A stretch of 64,000 nt of DNA from Lepidurus packardi (lineage: Eukaryota; Arthropoda; Branchiopoda; Notostraca; Triopsidae): assembly GCA_023053545.1 (NCBI GenBank), contig JAKZAN010000001.1:10126565-10190564 (forward strand). The letters are read 5' to 3'. The translations under genes were made by a program, and so were the position numbers. The notes under the pieces were generated by a model, which was not told the DNA's origin, searched no databases, and saw only the letters and a program-made list of their open reading frames with translations. This document shows, piece by piece, positions 1 to 9,359 of this stretch (position 1 is the stretch's first letter; every line of letters begins with the position of its first letter).

Positions 1-1353
1 CTCATAATAGATGTGTTAAATACGCTCAAGTCAAGTATGCTGCCTGGCGTTGTCCAAATTTATTCAACAAGAAGCAATGCGTTTTCGAAGTTCTGCGAAA
101 AGTCACAATTAGATAGCAAATTGGTGATGAAACACCTCAGCGTGACCCTGGCAGGGGAATCTGGAATTGACGCTGGAGCGTTGACTAGGGAGTTCTGTCG
201 TCTTGCGCTTATTCAAGCTTTCCAGGAGCTGTGTGAGCCCGCCCCGTTTGGATATATTTTTTCATCCAGTGCACTGGCATTGGAAGAGGAGAAGTTCGTT
301 CATTTTGCCAAACTTATCGTTGTCGCACTTTTGAATGGCCATCCAGGTCCCAAAAGCTTCGCTCCGGCAGTCGCTAATTGGCTTTTGCAATGCCGTAAAG
401 CTGACGCAGAACCGTCCATTTGCGATATTCCCGGAGAAGAACTGAGAAGCACTTTGACGAATGTAATAATAAAAAAACATGTTGCGGTTATAAAATCAAT
501 ATTTGCAGGTACGTGACGCTGGCTCGAAAGAGGAATTTTTAGCATTGCTTTCCCACACTGATTTGCTATCAAAACTTGGCTGCAGACGTTTGCCATCGTT
601 TAACGAAAAGGATTCCTTTATTAAAGCGGCTTGCAAATTCTTTGTTATTCACAGCGTGAAAGCGCCGATGGACCAGTTTTTACAAGGTAAGCTGTTAATT
701 ACAGTGCTAAGTAAAGTGGACCAATAAACGATCCGTAACTTTTCATAGGTTTGGGAGAATTAAATTTCTTGGATTCGGCCAGACAATTGCCAGATCATTT
801 CTGGCCGTTATTTGTTGCTAAATCAGTTGACGATATAGTTGCCAAGGAACTAGTAGAATTGTTCCAAATTGAGTTTGCGGATATCGGTAATACGAAACGC
901 CCAAAAGAAGAGGCTGTTATAGAACACCTTTTTAACACGTGGCAAGAGATTGAAGGTGAATATAGAGCTATAGTTACACTTTTATAAAAAATTTTGACCT
1001 ATTAATGTTTTCCGACTTTAGAGTGTCCGCTTCAATGTCAGATCTATTTGCCCGGCTTGACCGCTGCCGAAGATACCCAAACAAGTGAAACAGTAGCCTT
1101 AAGTCTGGGTTGCTTTCTCACATTTGCAACTGGTTCACAAGGGTTAAGCGCTGTGGGGTATGGGAGTTTTACCCCTACCATCCAATTTTACCACCCCGCG
1201 CCTGAAGAGGACAATGCTAAGTTTTATATCACTGCCCATGTATGTGCAAATACCGTCATCATTCCTGTTACCAAAAACTATCAGAGTTATGATGAATTTA
1301 AAACAATGTTCATCACTTCAATAGCGTCCTCACCAGAATTTGGCAGGATTTAA
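1..1353 (+). CDS. HECT-domain E3 ubiquitin ligase, C-terminal part (5' end outside window)
   Basis: Four exons (1-462, 509-686, 749-955, 1022-1353) join in frame across introns of 46, 62 and 66 nt with GT and AG ends. The reading frame is open to base 1, so the gene starts upstream of the window. The product covers most of a HECT domain: an N-lobe motif (GIDAGALTREF) and a C-lobe with LTFATGSQGL, PTIQFYHP and AHVCANT. The Cys codon at 1243-1245 is at the family's catalytic position, where ubiquitin is held as a thioester before transfer. The spacing and wording resemble the G2E3-like HECT proteins that are often multicopy in invertebrates; the substrate cannot be told. The stop follows about 10 residues after the last conserved block, as expected for HECT proteins. 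No lesion is seen, so it is probably functional, though a domesticated or repeat-borne HECT gene is possible. Confidence 0.8.
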
Positions 1354-3430
1354 GAATATTCAATTTGATCATGCTATAGGCTATGCTATAGGTTAAGTTA
1401 TTAAATTAACCTAACCCAACTTTAACCCATCCAGGTAAAAAAATAGCACACCGGTGTTTGCTGATTTCAATCTGAAGAGCAGCAGATAATAGTATTATTC
1501 AAGTGCCTTAAATTGTTTTTATACCAAATTGGTCCATTATGATTATTGTTATCTGATTAGCATTTACTGTACTCAAGTGCCATTTATTCCAAATTGATGC
1601 GTTTTTATCGTTATCAGCAGTCCATTTGTGATCTCGTCTGTTTTGTGGCGACCCTCGTCTGATTTGAATATTACTGCATACTCAAGTGCCTTCAATAATT
1701 ATACCAAATTAATTACAATTTTTTAATCGTTGCTGGCTTATTACTACCGCGCTCTCATAAGTGCCTTCAATAATTATACTAAATTTGATCCTTCTATGCT
1801 GTTTGACTTCAATCTGTTATGATGGTGTCTGATTTCAATCTGAAGAGCAGATAATAGTATTATTCAAGTGCCTTAAATTGCTGTTATACCAAATTGATAA
1901 ATTGGACGGTATTTGGTCCATTTTATGGTCCTTGATTATTAAGAAAAGAAACGGACGCATCTAACTTATCGATCGATCTTTAATTTATGTTTTATGTTTC
2001 ATGCAGCATAGGTACCGGAACACTATAAAACAAGAATTAACTTTAATGAATATATGCTAATTATCTAAATATATAAAATAAATGTTCAAAATAAATACAG
2101 ATAAAAAAGATGAGCTATTAACAAATCCTGTGACCGTGCCGTTTATGGATTCATTTTAGCGTATCCGCGTCTAAGGTAAATATTTTGTGCTTGTGTTAAT
2201 TATTAGCTATATATGATCCTGCTGTTCTAATAAATCAATATCATCAAGTAATTACACTACCAAATCAGGCTATAGAAATTAATCAAGCAAACGCATCACT
2301 TCGAAGAAAAGTACTACAGAATTCCAATAATAAGTTTCGAACAGATTCGATTAATAACGTACACTCCGTGTTATTTTTCACTGTATTGGTTTTTGCATGG
2401 GATTCAATTACAAAGATGTAATAATTTGACCACACTTTTGAATAATAAAAGGTTACGAGGGAGGGCAATAAAATTCTGCAGCAACAAAGATGAAAAAGGT
2501 GAATGAAAAATATCGAAACGAAATTGCAATGAAACAGGAATTATTACTTTTAAAAAAACCGAATAATCTCAAGTACAGTATTTAAATACTCCATGTGAGG
2601 TTATATACCTTTATTAGTCGGATAGTCGTTGGAAGTAATTTAAATTATTCCGCGTGTTTGTGTGTTATATATTTATCTTTTCGTAGCAGTAAATTAACTG
2701 TGCGCCTATGTTCCAAATTAAATATAATTATAACGCTCAATTAGAAAGAGATTTATTACTATAATACCCTTACCACTTTTTAACCATTATTATACAGACC
2801 CTTTTGAAACAATAAATCAAACAAATGAAGTACTACGGAATGCAATTTATACATGCTATGTTTCAATGTATTTATTTTTGCACGATATAACAATCTGAAA
2901 AATACGTTTGAATAAAAGCGCTAAATATGGTACACGTTATTATTTTGCGAGGAAAGGAACACGTATAATCTGCAACCATAATAATGCTCATATTATATCA
3001 CTAACAGGTATAACCAACTTTAAAAAACATTGCACTATAATGAAAAAACCTGTATTCAAATAAATAAGAGATTGTAGACCAGAAATAAGGATATAAGTAT
3101 AATATCACAATAAACTGATGAAACTATATAAATTAACAGCAGACTATACCAATAATGAATAAACCTACTCCCATTAGAACTTATTAATTAACTCCTCAAA
3201 CAAGTATAACGCTTATGAGTGCAATCTAAATACTTTATATGTATTCGCCACAACAATATTATTATTACAGGCTTATTATTGTTACTATAGTGTGTAAAAA
3301 AAAACATTTCGCATAATATTATATCATGACATAAACAATCGGCATTCAAACAAATCATAACAAGAGGGGTTTGTTAAATGAACGTTAGAATATAGCAGAG
3401 TTTTGTTGAGGCTTTGAGCCTGTTTACTGT
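1354..3430. other. AT-rich non-coding stretch
   Basis: No convincing exon on either strand. The first 550 bases contain a degenerate repeat (listed separately) and a short run of CCTAACC-like telomere-motif sequence near 1405-1430. The rest is strongly AT-rich single-copy-looking sequence. Confidence 0.5.
1441..1895. repeat. Degenerate interspersed tandem repeat
   Basis: The phrase 'caagtgcctt' followed by 'taccaaatt' recurs around 1500, 1683, 1757 and 1867. A longer unit ('gatttcaatctgaagagcag' then 'ataatagtattattcaagtg') is seen twice, near 1465 and 1829, about 365 bp apart. This looks like an old duplicated array directly downstream of the HECT gene. Confidence 0.6.
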
Positions 3431-3438
3431 GGGCAATA

Positions 3439-3463
3439 CGCAATAATAATAATAATAATAAAT
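3439..3463. repeat. AAT microsatellite
   Basis: Short (AAT)n run followed by AAC/AAT-rich sequence. Confidence 0.75.
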
Positions 3464-3610
3464 CATAAATAAATAACAATAACAAATAGGCGTGGTTTGG
3501 AAGCGAGCCTGGCCCGGGCCAGGCGATAAAATCAGTGAGTTGATAGCACTTGAAAACACAGTCGTTTCGCATTTCGCGTTTGGTTTGTATGTCTGTACGC
3601 GTTTTCAGAG

Positions 3611-3780
3611 AAAGTTTGATACAACTTGTTCGAAGTTGATACACTAGGTGGAGTTTGATACAAGTTGATAGCAGTTGATAGAAGTTTTGATACAAGTTGA
3701 TAGCAGTTGATAGAAGTTTTGATACAACTTGATAGCGTTTGAAAGAAGGTTTGATACAACTTGATAGCGTTTGATAGATT
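3611..3780. repeat. Minisatellite, GTTTGATACAA(C/G)TTGATAGC-type units
   Basis: Imperfect tandem units built from 'tttgatacaacttgatagc' and 'agttgatagaagttttgata', about 18-37 bp long, repeated across 170 bp. The minus-strand reading frames here, rich in YQ and LS, are produced by the repeat and are not genes. Confidence 0.8.
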
Positions 3781-3782
3781 TT

Positions 3783-4419
3783 TACGGGTCGTCTTTTAGG
3801 CTATCAGTCAAGTCCGTTTTCTGTTGTATATCAAATAGTTTTGGGGCTTACCGAATGCCATAATTTTTAACTAAGAACACCACTGCTCATATTATGCTCA
3901 ATAAATGATCACCCTAACAAGCAAAAGTCTACGTCAGAGTTAAATAAAAAAAAAAGGAAAGGACGAGAAGGTCGCAACTTTTCTTGGGAACTTAAGCGGT
4001 GCTGCTGATTTTTTTCTTCGTTTCAATTCTTCTTGTATGACAAGTATGACTGGAAAACTTCATTATGGCGTAAATAATATTACTTTGACCCACTGAATTT
4101 CCGGAGCTCTAAAATAGGAAATGCACTTCTATTGTGACGGCCATATCAAGAGTTTGGAAGCGTGTGAACAGAAATGGTTTTGTATGCTTTATAAATGTAT
4201 GCCCGGAGAGAAAGGAAATGTTATATTTGCTTTGACAAATGGTTTTGGATAACAAAAAAAAAAAGGTTTCTATGTTGTGTTCAAATAAAAAGACCAGATT
4301 CGTTTGGAGTGCTTTATATAATAAACAAAGGCATCAACCATATTTAACATGTCAGGCATCAAACATATTTAACTTTCAGTAAGCAAAAGGATGATTAAGT
4401 TTACTTTAGATCGCAAGAA
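3783..4419. other. Non-coding stretch, nothing identified
   Basis: AT-rich with short homopolymer runs. No exon, TIR or RNA gene seen. Confidence 0.5.
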
Positions 4420-4741
4420 TTACAATGATAAATGAAGGGCGTTATCTAAAATTAGATCCTTTAGGAGATGCCCTTTGACGGATTCATGGGCTTTTAATTG
4501 CCCTTTATACGATGCCTTGGACGCCCAGTCCCATAATAGCTTTGTGCATGCGGTATTGTACGCACAGTAGCTGAATTATGGCAGATCCATGCAAGGCAAT
4601 TGCGCGTTCCATTAGGAACATTGATAAGCCTTGTTTTTCGGCTTCCGGGCATAAAACGGTGGGTGGAAATTGTAAAGGATCGCCTGCTAAGAGAACTCGA
4701 GGAGCTCTCAGCAAAGCTAGCCAACACGCAGCTTCCGTTGC
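4420..4741 (-). pseudogene. IGHMBP2/SMUBP2-type helicase fragment with a frameshift
   Basis: The minus strand begins after an AG acceptor and reads ATEAACWLALLRAPRVLLAG, then DPLQFPPT, GLSMFLMERA and CVQYRMHKAIM. This is the Walker B-to-motif IV stretch of the SF1 helicase IGHMBP2, a 5'-3' DNA/RNA helicase. After the IM (about 4530) one extra base shifts the frame. The next frame continues the same family with DWASKASYKGQLKAHESVKG and HLLKDLI and stops at 4420. Only about 105 residues of a roughly 1000-residue protein are present and no other helicase exon is visible nearby, so this is best read as an isolated broken exon. A sequencing error in a real exon is the alternative. Confidence 0.75.
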
Positions 4742-5134
4742 CTAATTAAACGATTTGTTAAATCATTTGTGAATGTCAAGTTAAAAAAAAAAAACAATAG
4801 TGAGGATAAATAAGATCGCTGAAGAAGGCGCCAAGAGAGCGATGGCAGGAGGTTCCGAGCATAAGAGCTCGAGAGGTCATGCCATGCCATCGGATACTAA
4901 CCACCGGTCACCTCGGAGCGGCCGGCCATCATATAAGTAGGTTTAAATTTACTTGTATTATTATTATTTAGGTTACATTAATTTGTTTTAATAGACTACT
5001 TTTACAAGAGGTTGAGTAGATTGTGTGACAGCTTGAAGAACTTATCTTTTACCCTTGCTTTTACCTATCCTTATTCCAGTTTATATCCACCAGACATAAT
5101 CTCTAGAGAATAACACGCTGTATACTAGTATACT
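4742..5134. other. Non-coding stretch, nothing identified
   Basis: About 390 bases with a GC-rich patch at 4825-4925. No exon or repeat recognised. Confidence 0.4.
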
Positions 5135-5300
5135 AGTGGTTCTCAAACTTTTTCGGTCGCGGTACACTAATAGTGTATCCTCAATTTGCCACGGGGCAAA
5201 TGGAAAACATTGGCATATCTAATTGCTGCAGTGCGCAGATTATATGAATCTTTCGCGGCGCCCCTGCAAGCCCACCGCGGCGCACAATTTGAGAACCGCT
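5135..5300. mobile_element. hAT-type MITE
   Basis: Left end 'agtggttctcaaactttt' is matched by the inverted right end (reverse complement 'agcggttctcaaattgtg'). This CAGYGGTTCTCAAA-like terminus is characteristic of non-autonomous hAT elements. The interior (165 bp) has no coding capacity. I could not confirm an 8-bp target duplication. It lies directly beside the older hAT transposase remnant. Confidence 0.7.
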
Positions 5301-5312
5301 CCTGTATGACAT

Positions 5313-5715
5313 CCGGTAAGCCCCAAAACTTTTGATACAGAAAAGCAAACGGACTTGCATTATTTCTGACACGTATGTACATAACAGATAGTAAATTAAG
5401 TTTGTTCTCTTCGGTGGTACATCATAAATAATTCTTTACTATCTTTAATGCTGAAAACGACCGTTCTGCCGAACAGTTTGACCCCGGTGTACATAACAGC
5501 ATCCGGAGCGCTATTCCCACGTTTGGATAAATAACCACAAAGCCTTTTTCCAGAAACCCAATAGAGTGGGCTCCTTTTTTTCTAGCTTTCTCCAAATGAA
5601 GTCCAAATGAAGGTGATGAAGATGCCCAATCCTTCTCCGTGAGGTCAACATCTCCTTGCGAACCTGAATTCAGTTTTAGCAATCGATTCAGCTTTCCAAT
5701 TCGTGAGGTTGTTTC
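5313..5715 (-). pseudogene. hAT transposase remnant (dimerisation domain only)
   Basis: The minus-strand frame 5422-5682 contains IYPNVGIALRMLLCTPGSNC and ERSFSALKIVKNYL, the C-terminal dimerisation block of hAT transposases. It is recognisably related to the two longer hAT copies at 20.6-23.2 and 58.1-60.2 kb but clearly diverged, with a different upstream sequence and a premature end. It is therefore an older, truncated member of the same family. DNA similarity to the other copies continues downstream to about 5360. Confidence 0.8.
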
Positions 5716-6120
5716 AAGTTTGAAGAAAATTATCTAATTTCAATTAAACCCCATGTAGACACCTTTATTCTAATTACCTCGAGCGCAAGTTGACAAATAA
5801 GCACATTTCACAAACTTCAGAAAAAATTATACGCAGGTAGACTACGTTCGTAAAATAAAAAAACACAGTTATGAAAGTTGTAAAGGTGTAACATTTAATA
5901 GACATCAGCGTCCCCTCTAGCCTATGTATTAGCGTGGTCATTTACTGTGGTAGTAGGACTCATGTACGAGAGCTCGACAAAGAAAATCGTGTACCAGAGA
6001 GCGAACAGTAAAGTCGAGTTTTTACTTATGATCCGTGATTACTTTAACTCTGTTTAACGAGTAAATTTGCTTGCCTTAGAGAATAAAACACATATTAATA
6101 CAACATCAACCAATGCTTAG
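5716..6120. other. Non-coding stretch, nothing identified
   Basis: No supported exon or repeat. Confidence 0.4.
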
Positions 6121-6273
6121 AAGCTGCTTATTCGTCGAAGTTGGTAAGTTAGTACTGCTCACCGTGTGTTCGCTTCCTGGCTTTTTTTTCACGATACGTA
6201 GGTCCGCGAAAACCAAAAGCTCCTAACTCCCGATTGGTTTTGACAGGAACGTCTACAAAATCTTTTTTAACTA

Positions 6274-7235
6274 CAGTGGAACCTCTCTTAACGAGCACCT
6301 CTCATAACGAGTAATTCGCATAACGAGCAAAAACAATGTGACAAAATTCCTGCCTTAACTTTAAGAAACTGTACACAAAAACTCTTTTCGAGCGTTGTTT
6401 TGAGGTGACTGAAGGAACAAGTCTCACTCTCAGAGGGTTTTGGAAAGACCACTTTCACATCGTTGCTTGCCTCAAGATGATTGACAAGGCGTGGGAAGGG
6501 GTTACCAAGGGGACCCTCTTTTCTGCTTGGAAGAAGCTTTGGCCAGAGAGCGTTCACGAATGTGAATTTGAAACAGTACCTGTAGAGTCTACAGTCAACG
6601 AGATTGAATCTTTGGCTAATATCATGGGACTGGAGGTGGATAACAATGATATTGAAGAGCTTGTGGAAGAGCACAATCACGAGCTGACCACTGAAGAGCT
6701 TATGGAGCTGGATCGTATTTCACAGCAAGAAGTTATGAAGGAGTGTTTGTTAGTGAAGGAAGAGGAAGTAGTAGAGCAATAATCTTCTGGCGCAATAAGA
6801 GAAATGCTGAAAGCATGGGAAACTGTTTCATCGTACATTGAGAAGCATCATCCTAATAAGGAGGTGGCTATGCGTGCTACAAATTTATTCAATGATAAAT
6901 GTTGCTGTGTCACATTTTCACCAAATTTTAAGGAGTCGGCAAAAACAATGTCTCTAGACAGCTTTCTAGTAAAAAAGAATTAATTATTTGTCATAAATTA
7001 ATAAATAATAAGCTAGTTTCGATTTTTGAAAATGTTTTTTTCCAGGTTGTTACGATCTTTAACAATTTATAAGCATGTAATTTTATTTGAATAAACGTTA
7101 AAAAAATATTTCGCATGGAACGCATTACCGTGTTTTACGTTGATTTATATGGGAAAATCAGTTTCGCTTAACGAGTGTTTCACATAACGAGCAAGATTCT
7201 GGAACGAATTATGCTCGTTAAGAGAGGTTCCACTG
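6274..7235 (+). mobile_element. Tigger (pogo superfamily) element, internally deleted
   Basis: Terminal inverted repeats of about 23 bp begin CAGTGGAACCTCTCTTAACG and end with the exact reverse complement, flanked by TA on both sides (6272-6273, 7236-7237), the target duplication of this superfamily. The 962-bp element keeps only the C-terminal part of a TIGD1-like transposase and lacks the DNA-binding and most of the DDE region, so it is non-autonomous. Confidence 0.92.
6405..6983 (+). pseudogene. TIGD1-like transposase C-terminal fragment
   Basis: Reads FWKDHFHIVACLKMIDKAWE, then SAWKKLWPES, MGLEVDNNDIEELVEEH and ELTTEELMEL, all typical of the TIGD1/Tigger1 tail. A TAA at 6780-6782 interrupts the frame. 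The same frame then continues with EMLKAWETVSSYIEKHHPNK and AMRATNLFND, and ends in SLDSFLVKKN, the expected family C-terminus. The fragment sits in the same orientation as the element. Confidence 0.85.
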
Positions 7236-7335
7236 TATTTTAAAAGTTCCCCTAACTTTTGCTATTGCCCGCATCCATTCCTTGGTTTTATATACTTCTT
7301 ACCTGTTTTCCAAATTTGGCTATAATAAGATTATT

Positions 7336-7719
7336 AAGTTTTCTGTGAAGAATGTATTGTCATGCGGCTTAATACATAGCGTTGCATAGAAAAAGGACAC
7401 ACCCGACGGGTATTCCTGTTTACTGTTCTAAAAAATACTATAAAATAAATAAAAGCTGATACGATAAGCAAAAAGATATAATACAAAGATAATATACTAA
7501 TACAACATATTAATGCAATAACCAATGCAAAGGTAACTACGCCACATCAACTGGTTATATATACACAGTATAAAGGTTTACAACCTCTATATTGTGATCA
7601 TACACTTAAGCTTAGTTATCAAGTCATTCCATAATATACACAAGACATGTAGAGCAGCAGTTGGTGTTTGACCTACCAGCTTACTGGTTAGCATTCACAA
7701 TATTTACACAAGAAAATCG
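7336..7719. other. Non-coding stretch, nothing identified
   Basis: AT-rich, no supported exon. Confidence 0.4.
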
Positions 7720-7937
7720 CAACAAAATGACTTTTCTTCGCGCCACGACTTGCGGGCTCCTCTGAACGTTATGCAACGAGCGTTACCCGCCTTGTGCGGT
7801 CCCATTGGCAGGGGATGGCTCTCGAGTGCGAAGCCGACCCAAAACTTCCCCGAAGGCTCTCAGGACGGGTCTCGGCCCGTCAGGACGGCAAGCTATGGCT
7901 ATCGCGCGATGGCGAGAAGAAAAAGTCGCTTTTTGTG
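7720..7937. mobile_element. GC-rich MITE-like inverted-repeat element
   Basis: Left end 'aaaatgacttttcttcgcgcca' and right end 'tggcgagaag' + 'aaaaagtcgctttt' form imperfect inverted termini around a markedly GC-rich interior, in contrast to the AT-rich flanks. The interior also has a small palindrome (gacgggtctcggcccgtc). No transposase. The superfamily is not identifiable by eye. Confidence 0.45.
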
Positions 7938-8622
7938 ATTGAACTTGTATATTAACCAAAGCACATAAAGACTAGCTTAAGCATTCAAAAGAAAGAAAAT
8001 GGTGCCGTCCTTATTAGACCAGGGATCGATTTTCAATGCGCTCATAGGTAAAGGCGCTAGGCATCCGGCCAACTGTCCCGCAATGCTATAATCATAGGAA
8101 AATTGGAATTTTGGAGTAAAGGGTCGGAGCGTAAACCGCTACATAATTAATTACTCGGTTAATATGCATCTTCATAATCTTCATCTTCCACGCAATAAAA
8201 CCTATCCACAACAGAACCACATTAATTTTTTTTTCTAAACCACTAAGTAACTTTTTACCGAGGGAAAGACGAACGTTCGCGTTCCAAATATTCACCCAAC
8301 GCTTTCGGGATTTTGCCAAGTAAATCTGCGAGTCGCTCCAAAGATCGCTGCACTCCAGGCAAGTTTAGAACATCCACGACCAGCGGCGATTTGGAAACTT
8401 TCTTCATGGGCGTCAAAAACTCCGAGCTGTCGACAACGTAAGTCAACTTCCGTTCAGCAATGAAAACAAATTCTAGCAAACTATGCAAATGATCATCTTT
8501 ACATACAGAAACAAAACATAACGTAATGAATCCAATTATCAATACATTAAATTTTGTTATAGCACAAAAAACGCATGATTCCTAATGCCCGCACAATTAC
8601 AATAATTATTTGCTTAATAGTA

Positions 8623-9359
8623 AATGCCGCTTATTGTGATCACTCGCTACTAGAATTAGCCGCTTATGGAATCAAATTAAATGATCGGTTCAAAATGACA
8701 AAACGCATAGCGTTTTAACCGGTTATCGGAATCACACTTTCGGATATTAGAATCAATTTCAAAAGAATCTTCACATACACAGTAACGAAACTACAGTAGT
8801 GATTGTTACACTGACTTTGCATATTGACCAATGGCATTGCTTTTATGTCGTTTTGATCAATCCTGTCATTTCCAGCCTACTACTACGCTTATAAAGGGAA
8901 AGTCTCTCTAAACTATTCAGTACATTGCATGAGCAAGTTCAAGAACAAGTGCTGTATATTAAAACTAGATTATGTACAAATGGCGACGAACAAGAAAAGA
9001 GTTAATTTAAATGTAAAAGAGAAGTTGCGGCTCATTGAAACTTATGACAAGTTTAATTTAAAAGATTTGCCACTAAAGGAAGCGGCCGTTAAGTTAGTTA
9101 TTCCTCAATCATCCCTATCAAAATATTTGAAAAATCGTTGCCAAATAAACAATAGTGGGTGTAGGGAATCTAGAAAAAGGAAACGTGTGAGAAAGAGTCA
9201 AAAAGTAGATGCTTTGTTTCTTCGGTTTAAACAAGCCGGTTCATTCAACCGCCGATTAATCGTAGCATTCTAGTGCATATTTCCGATTTCCGGTTACTAG
9301 AATATCCGGATAATAGAATCAGTATTCACGTGACAAACGTGATTGTAACAAGCGACATG
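8623..9359 (+). mobile_element. Pogo-type element, family B, copy 1
   Basis: Ends 'aatgccgcttattgtgatcac' and the inverse of 'catgtcgcttgttacaatca' are imperfect TIRs flanked by TA (8621-8622, 9360-9361). The 737-bp element encodes only the N-terminal DNA-binding part of a pogo/CENP-B-type transposase. It lies inside an intron of the dynein pseudogene. A shorter, more decayed copy is at 61975-62485. Confidence 0.8.
8980..9273 (+). CDS. Pogo/CENP-B-type HTH DNA-binding domain, solo ORF of 97 aa
   Basis: An intact ORF starts at ATG 8980 and reads KKRVNLNVKEKLRLIETYDK, LKEAAVKLVIPQSSLSKYLK, then a basic RKRKRVRKSQKVDALFLRF segment. This is the Psq/CENP-B N-terminal helix-turn-helix of pogo transposases and the start of the second HTH, which is cut off. 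No DDE domain follows. The ORF is open although the element is otherwise reduced, so it could still make a DNA-binding peptide; that is only a possibility. Confidence 0.7.
   Translation: MATNKKRVNLNVKEKLRLIETYDKFNLKDLPLKEAAVKLVIPQSSLSKYLKNRCQINNSGCRESRKRKRVRKSQKVDALFLRFKQAGSFNRRLIVAF

Larger units (their letters stand above)
6121..7335. repeat. Dispersed repeat, copy 1, split by the Tigger element
   Basis: Bases 6131-6273 and 7236-7335 together match the uninterrupted copy at 37843-38058. Shared landmarks are 'gaagttggtaag', 'gctcaccgtgtgt', 'tctacaaaatctttt' and 'gcccgcatccattccttg'. The Tigger element lies exactly in the gap. Copy 1 also carries about 60 extra bases near 6190-6250. Confidence 0.8.

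Noticed and set aside
1354-1895. Further HECT exon downstream of 1353
   Set aside because: The HECT C-lobe is complete and stops where the family does; the following sequence is repeat.
3324-3759. Overlapping minus-strand ORFs of 60-120 aa
   Set aside because: They read through the minisatellite and an AAT microsatellite.
7750-7938. Plus-strand ORF of 62 aa in a GC-rich patch
   Set aside because: It lies between the inverted termini of a MITE-like element and has no homology I can see.
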